From contig JAWPNA010000476.1 of NCBI GenBank assembly GCA_045402695.1, positions 1-6,328 of the forward strand: DNA of 6,328 nucleotides, given 5' to 3'. This document shows positions 1 through 4,847 of the stretch, piece by piece. This stretch comes from JAWPNA01 sp045402695 (GTDB taxonomy: Bacteria; Acidobacteriota; Polarisedimenticolia; JACPZX01; DASXTC01). Numbering within the stretch: the first letter of the stretch is position 1; every line of letters starts with the position of its first letter. The position numbers were made by a program, and so were the translations under genes. Below the pieces are notes generated by a model. It saw only the letters and a program-made list of their open reading frames with translations, ran no database searches and was not told where the DNA came from.

Positions 1-40
1 AAAGCGAGGCGGACCGTGACTCAAAGACAGCCCGAAGACA

Positions 41-63
41 AAATCCCGGCCCGAGGAGCCGGG
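41..63 (-). terminator. possible rho-independent terminator, minus strand
   Basis: A 6-bp inverted repeat (CCCGGC at 45-50 and GCCGGG at 58-63, 7-nt loop) is followed, when read on the minus strand, by ATTTTGT. That is the shape of a short intrinsic terminator. The T-run is only four bases and the hairpin can also form in a shifted register (GGCCCG/CGGGCC). I see no convincing minus-strand gene feeding into it from 64-210, so it could be chance GC-rich pairing. Confidence 0.25.
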
Positions 64-210
64 CCAGCGGAGCTACGCCTGCGCCGCGCCGGTCGCGGAA
101 CGTGCCCTCGACGGTTCATTCTTCGCTTGTTTTGGGTCTAGGGCCATGAAAGGGGATCCAAGCTGGGTAAATCGCAAGGACGCGATGATCTTCGTGAGTC
201 TCCCGAAGAA

Positions 211-1080
211 ATGACGGAGGCCGCGCATGTGACGGCCCATCGGGAAGCGTTGTCGGCCGGGGCCGACCTCGCCGGGCGCACGAGCCTCGCCGACTTCTAC
301 GAACTTCATCAGGAATGGCCAAGAGACGTCGGACGGGCGGTGGCGGAGCACCTCCTCTCTGCCCTTGGGCCGCCCCCTCGGCGCTGCCTCTTTCTTGGCA
401 GCGCGACCGGAGTGAACGATGTCATCCCCTTCGCCCGCTTGGCCGATCGTCGGGACCGGGTCGTCGGTAGTGACGTCGAGCAGGCGTACGTCGATCGGCT
501 CGCGGAGCGCACACGCCGGGAGGGTCTCCAGAACGTTGTGGTTCGCCGCTTAGACGTCCGGAATGACTTGGCCGATCTGGAAACCTTCGACCTCGTGACC
601 CTATTCTTCGTCATCCATCGGCTGAGCGACTGGCAGAGTGTTGTGGCTCCCTTGGTCGGGCTGATCAGGCCCCGGGGGTCGCTCTACGTGAGCGAGTTCG
701 CGGGCCCAAGTGGAATCATCTACCTCTCGAACGAAAAAGGAGGCGGCCTTTCACACCCGGTCTCCCGGATGATCAGGCGGTATTTCGAGATGATCCCCGA
801 GACATTCGACCCGCCCCTCAAGAGCAGCGGGATCGGGCCGGTGCGCGAGGCGTTGGCCCAGCATCTCATGCCGACCGGGTTCCGCGATTTCGACTGGGCG
901 CAGAGGATTACCGTGGGCGACATGTACTCGAGGATCGAATCCAAAGCCTACGCACCCTACTTTGGCACGCATCCCTCCGCCGATCTTCTCGATCGCCTCC
1001 GGCGCGAGTTCGAGGCGGACTGGCCCACGACGATTGAGCTGAGCGAGACCGTCCGCATCTACCGATTCCTCCGGACATAG
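211..1080 (+). CDS. class I SAM-dependent methyltransferase
   Basis: A 289-residue protein, probably cytosolic, that should transfer a methyl group from S-adenosylmethionine to an unidentified acceptor. The Rossmann-type motifs appear in order. Motif I is LFLGSATG (residues 60-67), a variant of the usual glycine-rich loop. An acidic end of strand 2 lies in VVGSDVEQAYVDRL (84-97), and VVVRRLDVRND (109-119) is the motif II/III region. FDLVTLFFVIHRLSDW (126-141) resembles motif IV, and LIRPRGSLYVSEF (151-163) motif V. The C-terminal 120 residues have no family signature I recognise and may shape the acceptor site. ATG 211 has only a weak upstream purine stretch. GTG 229 in the same frame is preceded at 8 nt by GGAGG (216-220), so the true start may be six codons later. 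The gene stands alone, followed by a tRNA-fragment repeat, so context gives no substrate. The fold call is solid; the substrate is unknown. Confidence 0.85.
   Translation: MTEAAHVTAHREALSAGADLAGRTSLADFYELHQEWPRDVGRAVAEHLLSALGPPPRRCLFLGSATGVNDVIPFARLADRRDRVVGSDVEQAYVDRLAERTRREGLQNVVVRRLDVRNDLADLETFDLVTLFFVIHRLSDWQSVVAPLVGLIRPRGSLYVSEFAGPSGIIYLSNEKGGGLSHPVSRMIRRYFEMIPETFDPPLKSSGIGPVREALAQHLMPTGFRDFDWAQRITVGDMYSRIESKAYAPYFGTHPSADLLDRLRREFEADWPTTIELSETVRIYRFLRT
214..220 (+). promoter_or_regulatory. Shine-Dalgarno ACGGAGG supporting a GTG start at 229
   Basis: GGAGG at 216-220 sits 8 nt before an in-frame GTG at 229-231 of the methyltransferase, whereas the ATG at 211 lacks a comparable site. This favours a protein starting with residue 7 of the longer reading (VTAHREAL). 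The motif lies inside the longer reading frame, so it is not proof. Confidence 0.4.
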
Positions 1081-1349
1081 GGTTCCGCGCATACCGAAGA
1101 TTCCACTTCGTGTCGACGACGGATGTTCGGACGGTCGGAGGTGAGCCGTCGTGCAGTCGGATCGAGCCGGGGCGAGCTTCAGACGCCTCTCTGCCTGTAA
1201 ACCAGAAGGTCCCGCGTCTCGAGATGACTGTTGCCTGGGAAGCCAGAGGCAAAACTCCTCGAACTCGCGGAAGTGGCGGATGACCGCGCTGTCCCCGCCG
1301 CCCTTACCCGACAGGGTTGGCTCCCAGCCCGCGAACTGGGCCCGCGAAA
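1081..1349. other. gene-free stretch between methyltransferase and repeat R1
   Basis: No reading frame here looks like a conserved protein on either strand, although several stay open because of high GC. Just before the repeat there is a 9-nt direct repeat GCCCGCGAA at 1327-1335 and 1340-1348 (period 13). It leads into the 12-bp-spaced motifs of R1, so the spaced-site pattern may begin outside the part shared with R2. If an element ends at R1, this stretch is its terminal non-coding segment. I see no integrase remnant and no terminator with a T-run after the methyltransferase. Confidence 0.5.
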
Positions 1350-1351
1350 CA

Positions 1352-1372
1352 GGTGTCCATCTGGGTGTCCAT
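1352..1372 (+). repeat. paired GGTGTCCAT direct repeats, possible integrase arm sites
   Basis: GGTGTCCAT occurs at 1352-1360 and again at 1364-1372, a period of 12 bp, about 97 bp before the tRNA-derived part. The same pair with the same spacing occurs in R2. Short direct repeats beside a tRNA-derived core resemble arm-type binding sites of tyrosine recombinases. The repeat is seen directly; the binding role is inferred. Confidence 0.5.
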
Positions 1373-1468
1373 AACCCTCGTAAAATACGGTCGCTCCCCG
1401 TAACCCTCGGAAACGGGAAAGGGCAACGAGTTAGTAACTTACTGATTTCATTCCCCCTCCCATTTCGG

Positions 1469-1525
1469 CTTAAAATCCCCTGGGCCGAAGGGCTCGTGTG
1501 GGTTCGACTCCCACCCCCGGCACCA
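1469..1525 (+). pseudogene. 3' half of tRNA-Leu(UAA), no 5' half
   Basis: The 57 nt fold as the 3' half of a leucine tRNA. The anticodon loop CTTAAAA (1469-1475) has UAA at 1471-1473, followed by 3' anticodon-stem strand TCCCC (1476-1480). A long variable arm GGGCC/GGCTC with a GAAG loop occupies 1482-1495, and a perfect T-arm GTGGG-TTCGACT-CCCAC occupies 1498-1514. Acceptor strand CCCCGGC (1515-1521), discriminator A and CCA (1523-1525) complete it. The preceding bases (TTTCGG) do not pair with the 3' anticodon stem, and no D-arm or 5' acceptor strand GCCGGGG lies upstream, so no full tRNA can form. It is best read as a displaced 3' end left by integration into a tRNA-Leu gene. The class II variable arm and the UAA loop make leucine the natural call. 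Confidence 0.85.
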
Positions 1526-1688
1526 CGAATCTGCACGGCGCGGAGGGGCAGCGCCAGGTACCCGGTGCCCGAACATGGGAGAGCGGCTTTGAGCGGGTCC
1601 GCGCTTGTGCGCACGGCGAAGAGCCGAGAGCGCAGCTCCCGGTCCTCCAGGAACTCCCGGAGCGACTCCCGCTCGAGTGCAGGATCGC
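1526..1688. other. spacer between R1 and the end of the kinase gene
   Basis: These 163 bp after the tRNA fragment show no homology by eye to the equivalent 175-bp spacer after R2. A GGCGC/GCGCC inverted repeat lies near 1533-1552, but no T-run follows it on the minus strand, so I do not call a terminator for the kinase gene. The minus-strand frame that stays open here is antisense noise running through the tRNA fragment. Confidence 0.4.
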
Positions 1689-4184
1689 TCAGCCGGTCAA
1701 CCGCATCTTCTTTAGGAACGGCAGCCACCGCGGGTCGCTTCTCAGATTCTTCAGGTCCGGCTCGACCTTCATCCAGGCGAGCTGGGGGTCACGCTTGGCG
1801 TAGGCCCGATTCAGCCACTCGAACGCCTCATCCGGCTCCCCACGGAACGCATGAAGGCCCGCGATCGAGTACGGCCACTTGTCCCGGTACTTCTTTATAA
1901 CCGAGGCAAGTGCCGCCTCCGATTCGGCCTTTCGCCCAAGCGCGTGATAGGCCTCTACGAGGCCAAACAAACGGAATTCCTCCGAGGGTTCCTGCAGGAA
2001 CTCCTGAAGAGCCGCATCGGGCTTCGTCTGCGCCATGTATACCGCCCCGATGAGCGAGTGCGCTCCCTCCCGCTGAGGGGAGAGCTCCAGCACCATCCGG
2101 GCGTCCGCCAGCGCCTCGTCCAGTCGACCTTCCTCGAGGAGGGTTATCGCACTGTTATTGTAGGCAAAGCTCGCCAACGGGTCGATCTTATGGATCTGGC
2201 GCCAGAGCTCGTTCGCCTCCCCGAGCCTACCCTGCACGGTCGCAAGGGCCGCCGCAAGGCCAAGGGCGTAAACGATCTGCGGCGCCAGCACCCGCGCCTT
2301 ACTGAGCTCCGCCTCGGCTCCCGCCCAGTCCCAATCGCCCAACCTCATCCAACCGAGCGCCGCGTGAGCCTCGGCCAGAGAGTCGTCCAGTGCCAGCGCG
2401 CGCTCCACCGCGTCACGAGACAGCCCGAGTCCCTGCTCGCGGCTGAGCTTGCCCGTCTCGACCATGCTCCCGTACGTGGTTCCCAGCCCCAGCCAGGCGC
2501 GCGCGTAGTCAGGATCGAGCGCCAGCGCCTGCTTGAACAGGTCTCTGGCTTTTTCGAGGTCCCCCGGGCCCGATCGCCCCCAGACGTACCATCCCTTGAG
2601 GACGAGGTTGTACGCCTCGATGTTGCCTGTGGGCTGTGCGGCGGCGCCTTCGGCCGGCAGGGACGATTTCAGCGACGACATCACGGAGCGCGCGATGTCA
2701 TCCTGCACCGCGAAGATGTCCTCGAGCCGCCGATCGTAGGTCTCCGACCAGAGGTGGTAGCCCTCGGCCGCGCTGACGAGTTGGACGGTGATCCGCACCC
2801 GGTCGCCCGCCTTGCGGACGCTCCCTTCGAGGACTGTCGCCACGTTGAGCCGCCGGCCGATCTCGGCGATCTCCGTGTCCTTGTCCTTGAAGGAGAACGA
2901 TGAGGTGCGTGCCGCCACCCGCAAAGCCGGATTCTTCGCCAGGGCGTTGAGCAGCTCCTCGGCCAGTCCGTCGGAGAAGTACTCGTTCTCCGCATCTCCA
3001 CTCATGTTCACGAAGGGCAGGACGGCGATCGAGGCAACCTTGGTCCCGCGCGCCGTCGTGGACTCGGTGGCAGGCTTCCTCGCCCCGGCCTCGGGCTTCG
3101 ATCCTCGCTCACTCCGGACCAACCAGACGACCGCGGTCCCTGCGATGAGCAAGCCGGCTCCCCCGAGCAGGATCCATGGGCTCCGCACGACAGGCCGCTT
3201 GAGCTTGATCGGCCCGGGCCCGACCGTCGGGAGGGTAGCCGGCGGTGCGGCCACCGGACCAGTGGATGTCGGCTCCTCTGGTGGCCTTTCCCTCGCCGGG
3301 GCCGTGCTCGCCTGCGCTGCCGGCCTCATCTCATCGCGCAACCGCTCCAGCTCGTTGCAGACGTCACGAGCCGTCTGGGACCGTTCCCGCAGACCCTTTT
3401 CAAGGCAGTGCACGATGATGCGGCCCAGGTGCCGCGGCAGGTCTTCGCGAATCTGTGTCACGGGCACCGGCGTATCCCGGAGGATCGACGAGACGAGCTC
3501 CGCGGCGTTCTTCCCGGCAAACGGCCTGCGCCCCGTCGCCAGCTCGTAGAGAACCACACCAAGCGAGAAAATGTCCGTGTGGTGATCCACGGGTTCGCCC
3601 CGCAGCTGCTCGGGAGACATGTAGGGCACCGTGCCCATGACTCCCCCCTCGCGCGTGAGCGGGGTCCCGCGTGTTGCCATTTGGGACAAATCTCCACTCG
3701 CAGCTTCCGCGAGCTTCGCCAGGCCGAAGTCCAGCACTTTCACGCGGCCGTCCTTCGCCAGCATAACGTTGGCAGGCTTGAGGTCCCGGTGAACGATCCG
3801 TCGCTCGTGCGCCGCCGACAGAGCGTCGGCCAGTGCGATGCCGATGTCGAGCACACGCGGCACCGGCAGGGGGCCCGCAGCCACGACATGGTCCAGGCTC
3901 TCCCCCTCCACCAGCTCCATCGTCAGGAAGCGGGTGCCACCGGACTCCTCGACGGAGTGGATGGTGACGATGCTGGGATGGTTCAGCACCGCCACCGCCT
4001 CGGCTTCCCGCTGAAACCTCTCCAGGCGCGCCGGGTCGGTCGACAGCGCGTCCCGCAGCACCTTCAGTGCAACCTTGCGCTTCAGCGTGGTGTCCCACGC
4101 CATGTACACCACACCCATCCCCCCTTCGCCAATCTTCTGGAGGATGCGGTAATGGGACAACACCTGATCCGGCTGGAGGGGCAT
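1689..4184 (-). CDS. transmembrane Ser/Thr protein kinase with TolB-like and TPR domains
   Basis: An 831-residue receptor-type kinase. The N-terminal Hanks-type domain (about 12-285) has all key residues: glycine loop GEGGMG (19-24), VALK lysine 41, catalytic loop HRDLKPAN (132-139, Asp134), DFG 152-154, and SPE 190-192 in place of APE. It should phosphorylate Ser/Thr of unknown partners. A Pro/Ala-rich linker (about 288-330) leads to one transmembrane helix (336-356), predicting a cytoplasmic kinase and an external C-terminal half. That half has a TolB/FlgO-like domain (385-501, SIAVLPFVNMSGDAENEYFS onward) and TPR-like helices (543-830, for example EKARDLFKQALALDPDYARA). DPRWLPFLKKM near the end is the usual terminus, so the gene looks complete. 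ATG 4184 is chosen because AGGAGG lies 7 nt upstream; a GTG at 4250 in frame lacks such a site. It lies alone between two tRNA-fragment repeats and resembles the neighbouring gene at 4848. The ligand is unknown. Confidence 0.93.
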   Translation of the reverse strand: MPLQPDQVLSHYRILQKIGEGGMGVVYMAWDTTLKRKVALKVLRDALSTDPARLERFQREAEAVAVLNHPSIVTIHSVEESGGTRFLTMELVEGESLDHVVAAGPLPVPRVLDIGIALADALSAAHERRIVHRDLKPANVMLAKDGRVKVLDFGLAKLAEAASGDLSQMATRGTPLTREGGVMGTVPYMSPEQLRGEPVDHHTDIFSLGVVLYELATGRRPFAGKNAAELVSSILRDTPVPVTQIREDLPRHLGRIIVHCLEKGLRERSQTARDVCNELERLRDEMRPAAQASTAPARERPPEEPTSTGPVAAPPATLPTVGPGPIKLKRPVVRSPWILLGGAGLLIAGTAVVWLVRSERGSKPEAGARKPATESTTARGTKVASIAVLPFVNMSGDAENEYFSDGLAEELLNALAKNPALRVAARTSSFSFKDKDTEIAEIGRRLNVATVLEGSVRKAGDRVRITVQLVSAAEGYHLWSETYDRRLEDIFAVQDDIARSVMSSLKSSLPAEGAAAQPTGNIEAYNLVLKGWYVWGRSGPGDLEKARDLFKQALALDPDYARAWLGLGTTYGSMVETGKLSREQGLGLSRDAVERALALDDSLAEAHAALGWMRLGDWDWAGAEAELSKARVLAPQIVYALGLAAALATVQGRLGEANELWRQIHKIDPLASFAYNNSAITLLEEGRLDEALADARMVLELSPQREGAHSLIGAVYMAQTKPDAALQEFLQEPSEEFRLFGLVEAYHALGRKAESEAALASVIKKYRDKWPYSIAGLHAFRGEPDEAFEWLNRAYAKRDPQLAWMKVEPDLKNLRSDPRWLPFLKKMRLTG

Positions 4185-4190
4185 TCGCGG

Positions 4191-4204
4191 CCCTCCTTGG
4201 AGGG
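4191..4204 (-). promoter_or_regulatory. kinase Shine-Dalgarno inside a short inverted repeat
   Basis: Read on the minus strand, CCCTCCAAGGAGGG lies just upstream of the kinase ATG. AGGAGG (4197-4192) ends 7 nt before the start codon, which fixes the start at 4184. The same 14 bases form a perfect inverted repeat. As RNA, CCCUC could pair with GAGGG around a CAAG loop and hide the ribosome binding site. The ribosome site is well supported; a regulatory hairpin is speculative. Confidence 0.7.
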
Positions 4205-4496
4205 AATGAGGCCGAGTGGATTCGGCAAGGTCCAACTCGATCCGAGCCACATTGAGCCTATCACGACAAGTGCCCCTGCGACTCCTTCTCCCCGCAACCC
4301 GCCCGACCGCCTCGATTCACGCCGATCGCTGAGCGGGAATCCGTGCGGAGCCGGCGCTAACAAGTCAAGGGGCGGCCGCGTCGAGTGCCCGCCGAGCCCG
4401 CGAATCGGCCCTGTATTTCGTCTCAGCTCAGGAATCTCCAGCGGCTCGGTGTGTCCATGCACTTCATGGAGTGCGGCTCTGGCTGCCTTTGCAAGG
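4205..4496. other. gene-free upstream region of the kinase
   Basis: No conserved reading frame is visible. This should hold the kinase promoter on the minus strand, but I cannot point to a convincing -35/-10 pair. Close to R2 there are two small perfect hairpins: TCCATG/CATGGA (4454-4459 and 4465-4470) and CTGCCTT/AAGGCAG with a 3-nt loop (4483-4489 and 4493-4499). The first overlaps a third, isolated GTGTCCAT (4451-4458). The second runs into the first GGTGTCCAT of R2. Neither hairpin has a T-run after it. Confidence 0.45.
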
Positions 4497-4498
4497 CA

Positions 4499-4519
4499 GG
4501 TGTCCATCAGGGTGTCCAT
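4499..4519 (+). repeat. paired GGTGTCCAT direct repeats in R2
   Basis: GGTGTCCAT at 4499-4507 and 4511-4519, again 12 bp apart as in R1, with the spacer CAG instead of CTG. Motif and spacing are both preserved, as expected for paired protein-binding sites such as integrase arm sites. A third partial copy (GTGTCCAT, 4451-4458) is present only on this side. Confidence 0.5.
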
Positions 4520-4615
4520 AACGCTCGTACTGTACGGTCGTTCCCCGTAACCCTCGGAAACGGGAAAGGGCAACGAGTTAGTAACTTACTGATTTCATTG
4601 CCCTCCCCGTTTCGG

Positions 4616-4672
4616 CTTAAAATCCTCGGGCGCGTAAGCGCCGTGCGGGTTCAACTCCCGCCCCCGGCACCA
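4616..4672 (+). pseudogene. second 3' half of tRNA-Leu(UAA)
   Basis: The geometry matches the R1 fragment position for position. Anticodon loop CTTAAAA is at 4616-4622 with UAA at 4618-4620, and stem strand TCCTC at 4623-4627. Variable arm GGCGC-GTAA-GCGCC is at 4629-4642. The T-arm GCGGG-TTCAACT-CCCGC is at 4645-4661. Acceptor strand CCCCGGC (4662-4668), A and CCA (4670-4672) follow. The 5' half is missing: the same unpaired TTTCGG precedes it and no D-arm exists. The variable arm and T-stem differ from R1 by paired substitutions that keep the helices, so this half comes from a real tRNA-Leu different in sequence from that behind R1. Confidence 0.85.
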
Positions 4673-4847
4673 TTTGTCTCTCCACGTGGACTTGTCGAAG
4701 TCGGCGCACCATCCTGATCGCGGGCGCGAGCCCCTGAAGATGCTCTGCGCCATTCAGGGACTCGTCGGGGGCAATCACGGAACTGTCTACCGTCGAGTGG
4801 TCAGGATAGGCGTCCTCCATACCCATCTCGTGACTCACACAAACGCA
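4673..4847. other. spacer between R2 and the end of the second TPR gene
   Basis: These 175 bp have no recognisable gene, terminator or similarity to the 163-bp spacer after R1. A short minus-strand frame (from 4838) runs into the tRNA fragment and yields the GAGVEPAR-type peptide typical of reading a tRNA antisense, so I do not call it. Confidence 0.4.

Larger units (their letters stand above)
1350..1525 (+). repeat. direct repeat R1: element end plus tRNA-Leu 3' half
   Basis: The first of two 176-bp direct repeats, aligned without gaps to 4497-4672 at an offset of 3147 bp. By hand count 22 positions differ (about 87% identity). Bases 1395-1452 are identical in both copies (58 bp). The right boundary is abrupt and falls exactly on the encoded CCA of a tRNA fragment (1525). 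The left boundary is near the first GGTGTCCAT. The perfect block holds nested inverted repeats: CCCGT/ACGGG (1397-1401 and 1413-1417), GTTA-G-TAAC (1430-1438) and AGTAA-C-TTACT (1433-1443). This fits the recombination end (attR type) of an element integrated in a tRNA-Leu gene; no integrase is visible, so that role is inferred. Confidence 0.9.
1526..4672 (+). mobile_element. candidate 3.1-kb tRNA-Leu-targeted unit carrying a kinase gene
   Basis: The DNA from just after the CCA of R1 to the CCA of R2 is 3147 bp and ends in the same element-end plus tRNA-3'-half structure that precedes it. This is the expected unit of a tandem array made by successive integration at one tRNA gene. The only gene inside is the minus-strand Ser/Thr kinase; no integrase, excisionase or relaxase is visible. 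It would therefore be a non-autonomous element moved by an integrase supplied elsewhere, or a deletion remnant of a larger island. The boundaries are well defined by the repeats; mobility is inferred. Confidence 0.45.
4497..4672 (+). repeat. direct repeat R2: element end plus tRNA-Leu 3' half
   Basis: The second copy of the 176-bp repeat. The identical 58-bp block is at 4542-4599. The non-tRNA part (4497-4615) differs from R1 at about 10 of 119 positions, and the tRNA part (4616-4672) at about 12 of 57. There are no indels. The copy ends exactly at CCA (4670-4672), after which the flanks share nothing. Stronger conservation of the non-tRNA end than of the tRNA half suggests that the end sequence belongs to the element and the tRNA halves came from different donor or host tRNAs. 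Confidence 0.9.

Noticed and set aside
73..147. A 24-residue minus-strand frame ending GAAQA followed by a hairpin and T-run, considered as a small gene or a tmRNA tag frame
   Set aside because: No Shine-Dalgarno before its ATG, no tmRNA 5' signature upstream, and the ending does not match usual tmRNA tags.
1186..1216. A tRNA-like anticodon arm (TCTG...CAGA around CTGTAAA, then AAGGTCCCG) before R1, resembling a tRNA-Tyr or tRNA-Thr remnant
   Set aside because: The stem has only four pairs plus a C-C mismatch, no T-arm pairs downstream, and there is no acceptor or CCA end. It is too degenerate to call.
1469..1525. Calling R1 and R2 complete functional tRNA genes
   Set aside because: Neither has a D-arm, a 5' acceptor strand or a 5' anticodon stem able to pair; only the 3' half is present.
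751..1728. A 325-codon minus-strand open frame across the end of the methyltransferase, R1 and the kinase end
   Set aside because: It is antisense to the methyltransferase and reads through the tRNA fragment, giving the GAGGGSRTHTSPSAQG type of peptide typical of spurious tRNA-antisense frames. GC richness explains its length.
1151..1900. A 249-codon plus-strand frame through R1, considered as an integrase 3' remnant because of GVHLGVHN
   Set aside because: GVHLGVHN is just the translation of the 12-bp direct repeat. No tyrosine recombinase catalytic motif is present, and the frame runs into the antisense of the kinase.
1851..2903. Long plus-strand open frame opposite the kinase gene
   Set aside because: It is the complementary shadow of the kinase reading frame and has Arg/Pro/Leu-rich composition without any recognisable domain.
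4617..4838. A 73-residue minus-strand frame after the second TPR gene
   Set aside because: It ends in GAGVEPARRLRARGF, the antisense of the tRNA fragment, and no ribosome binding site or conserved feature supports it.
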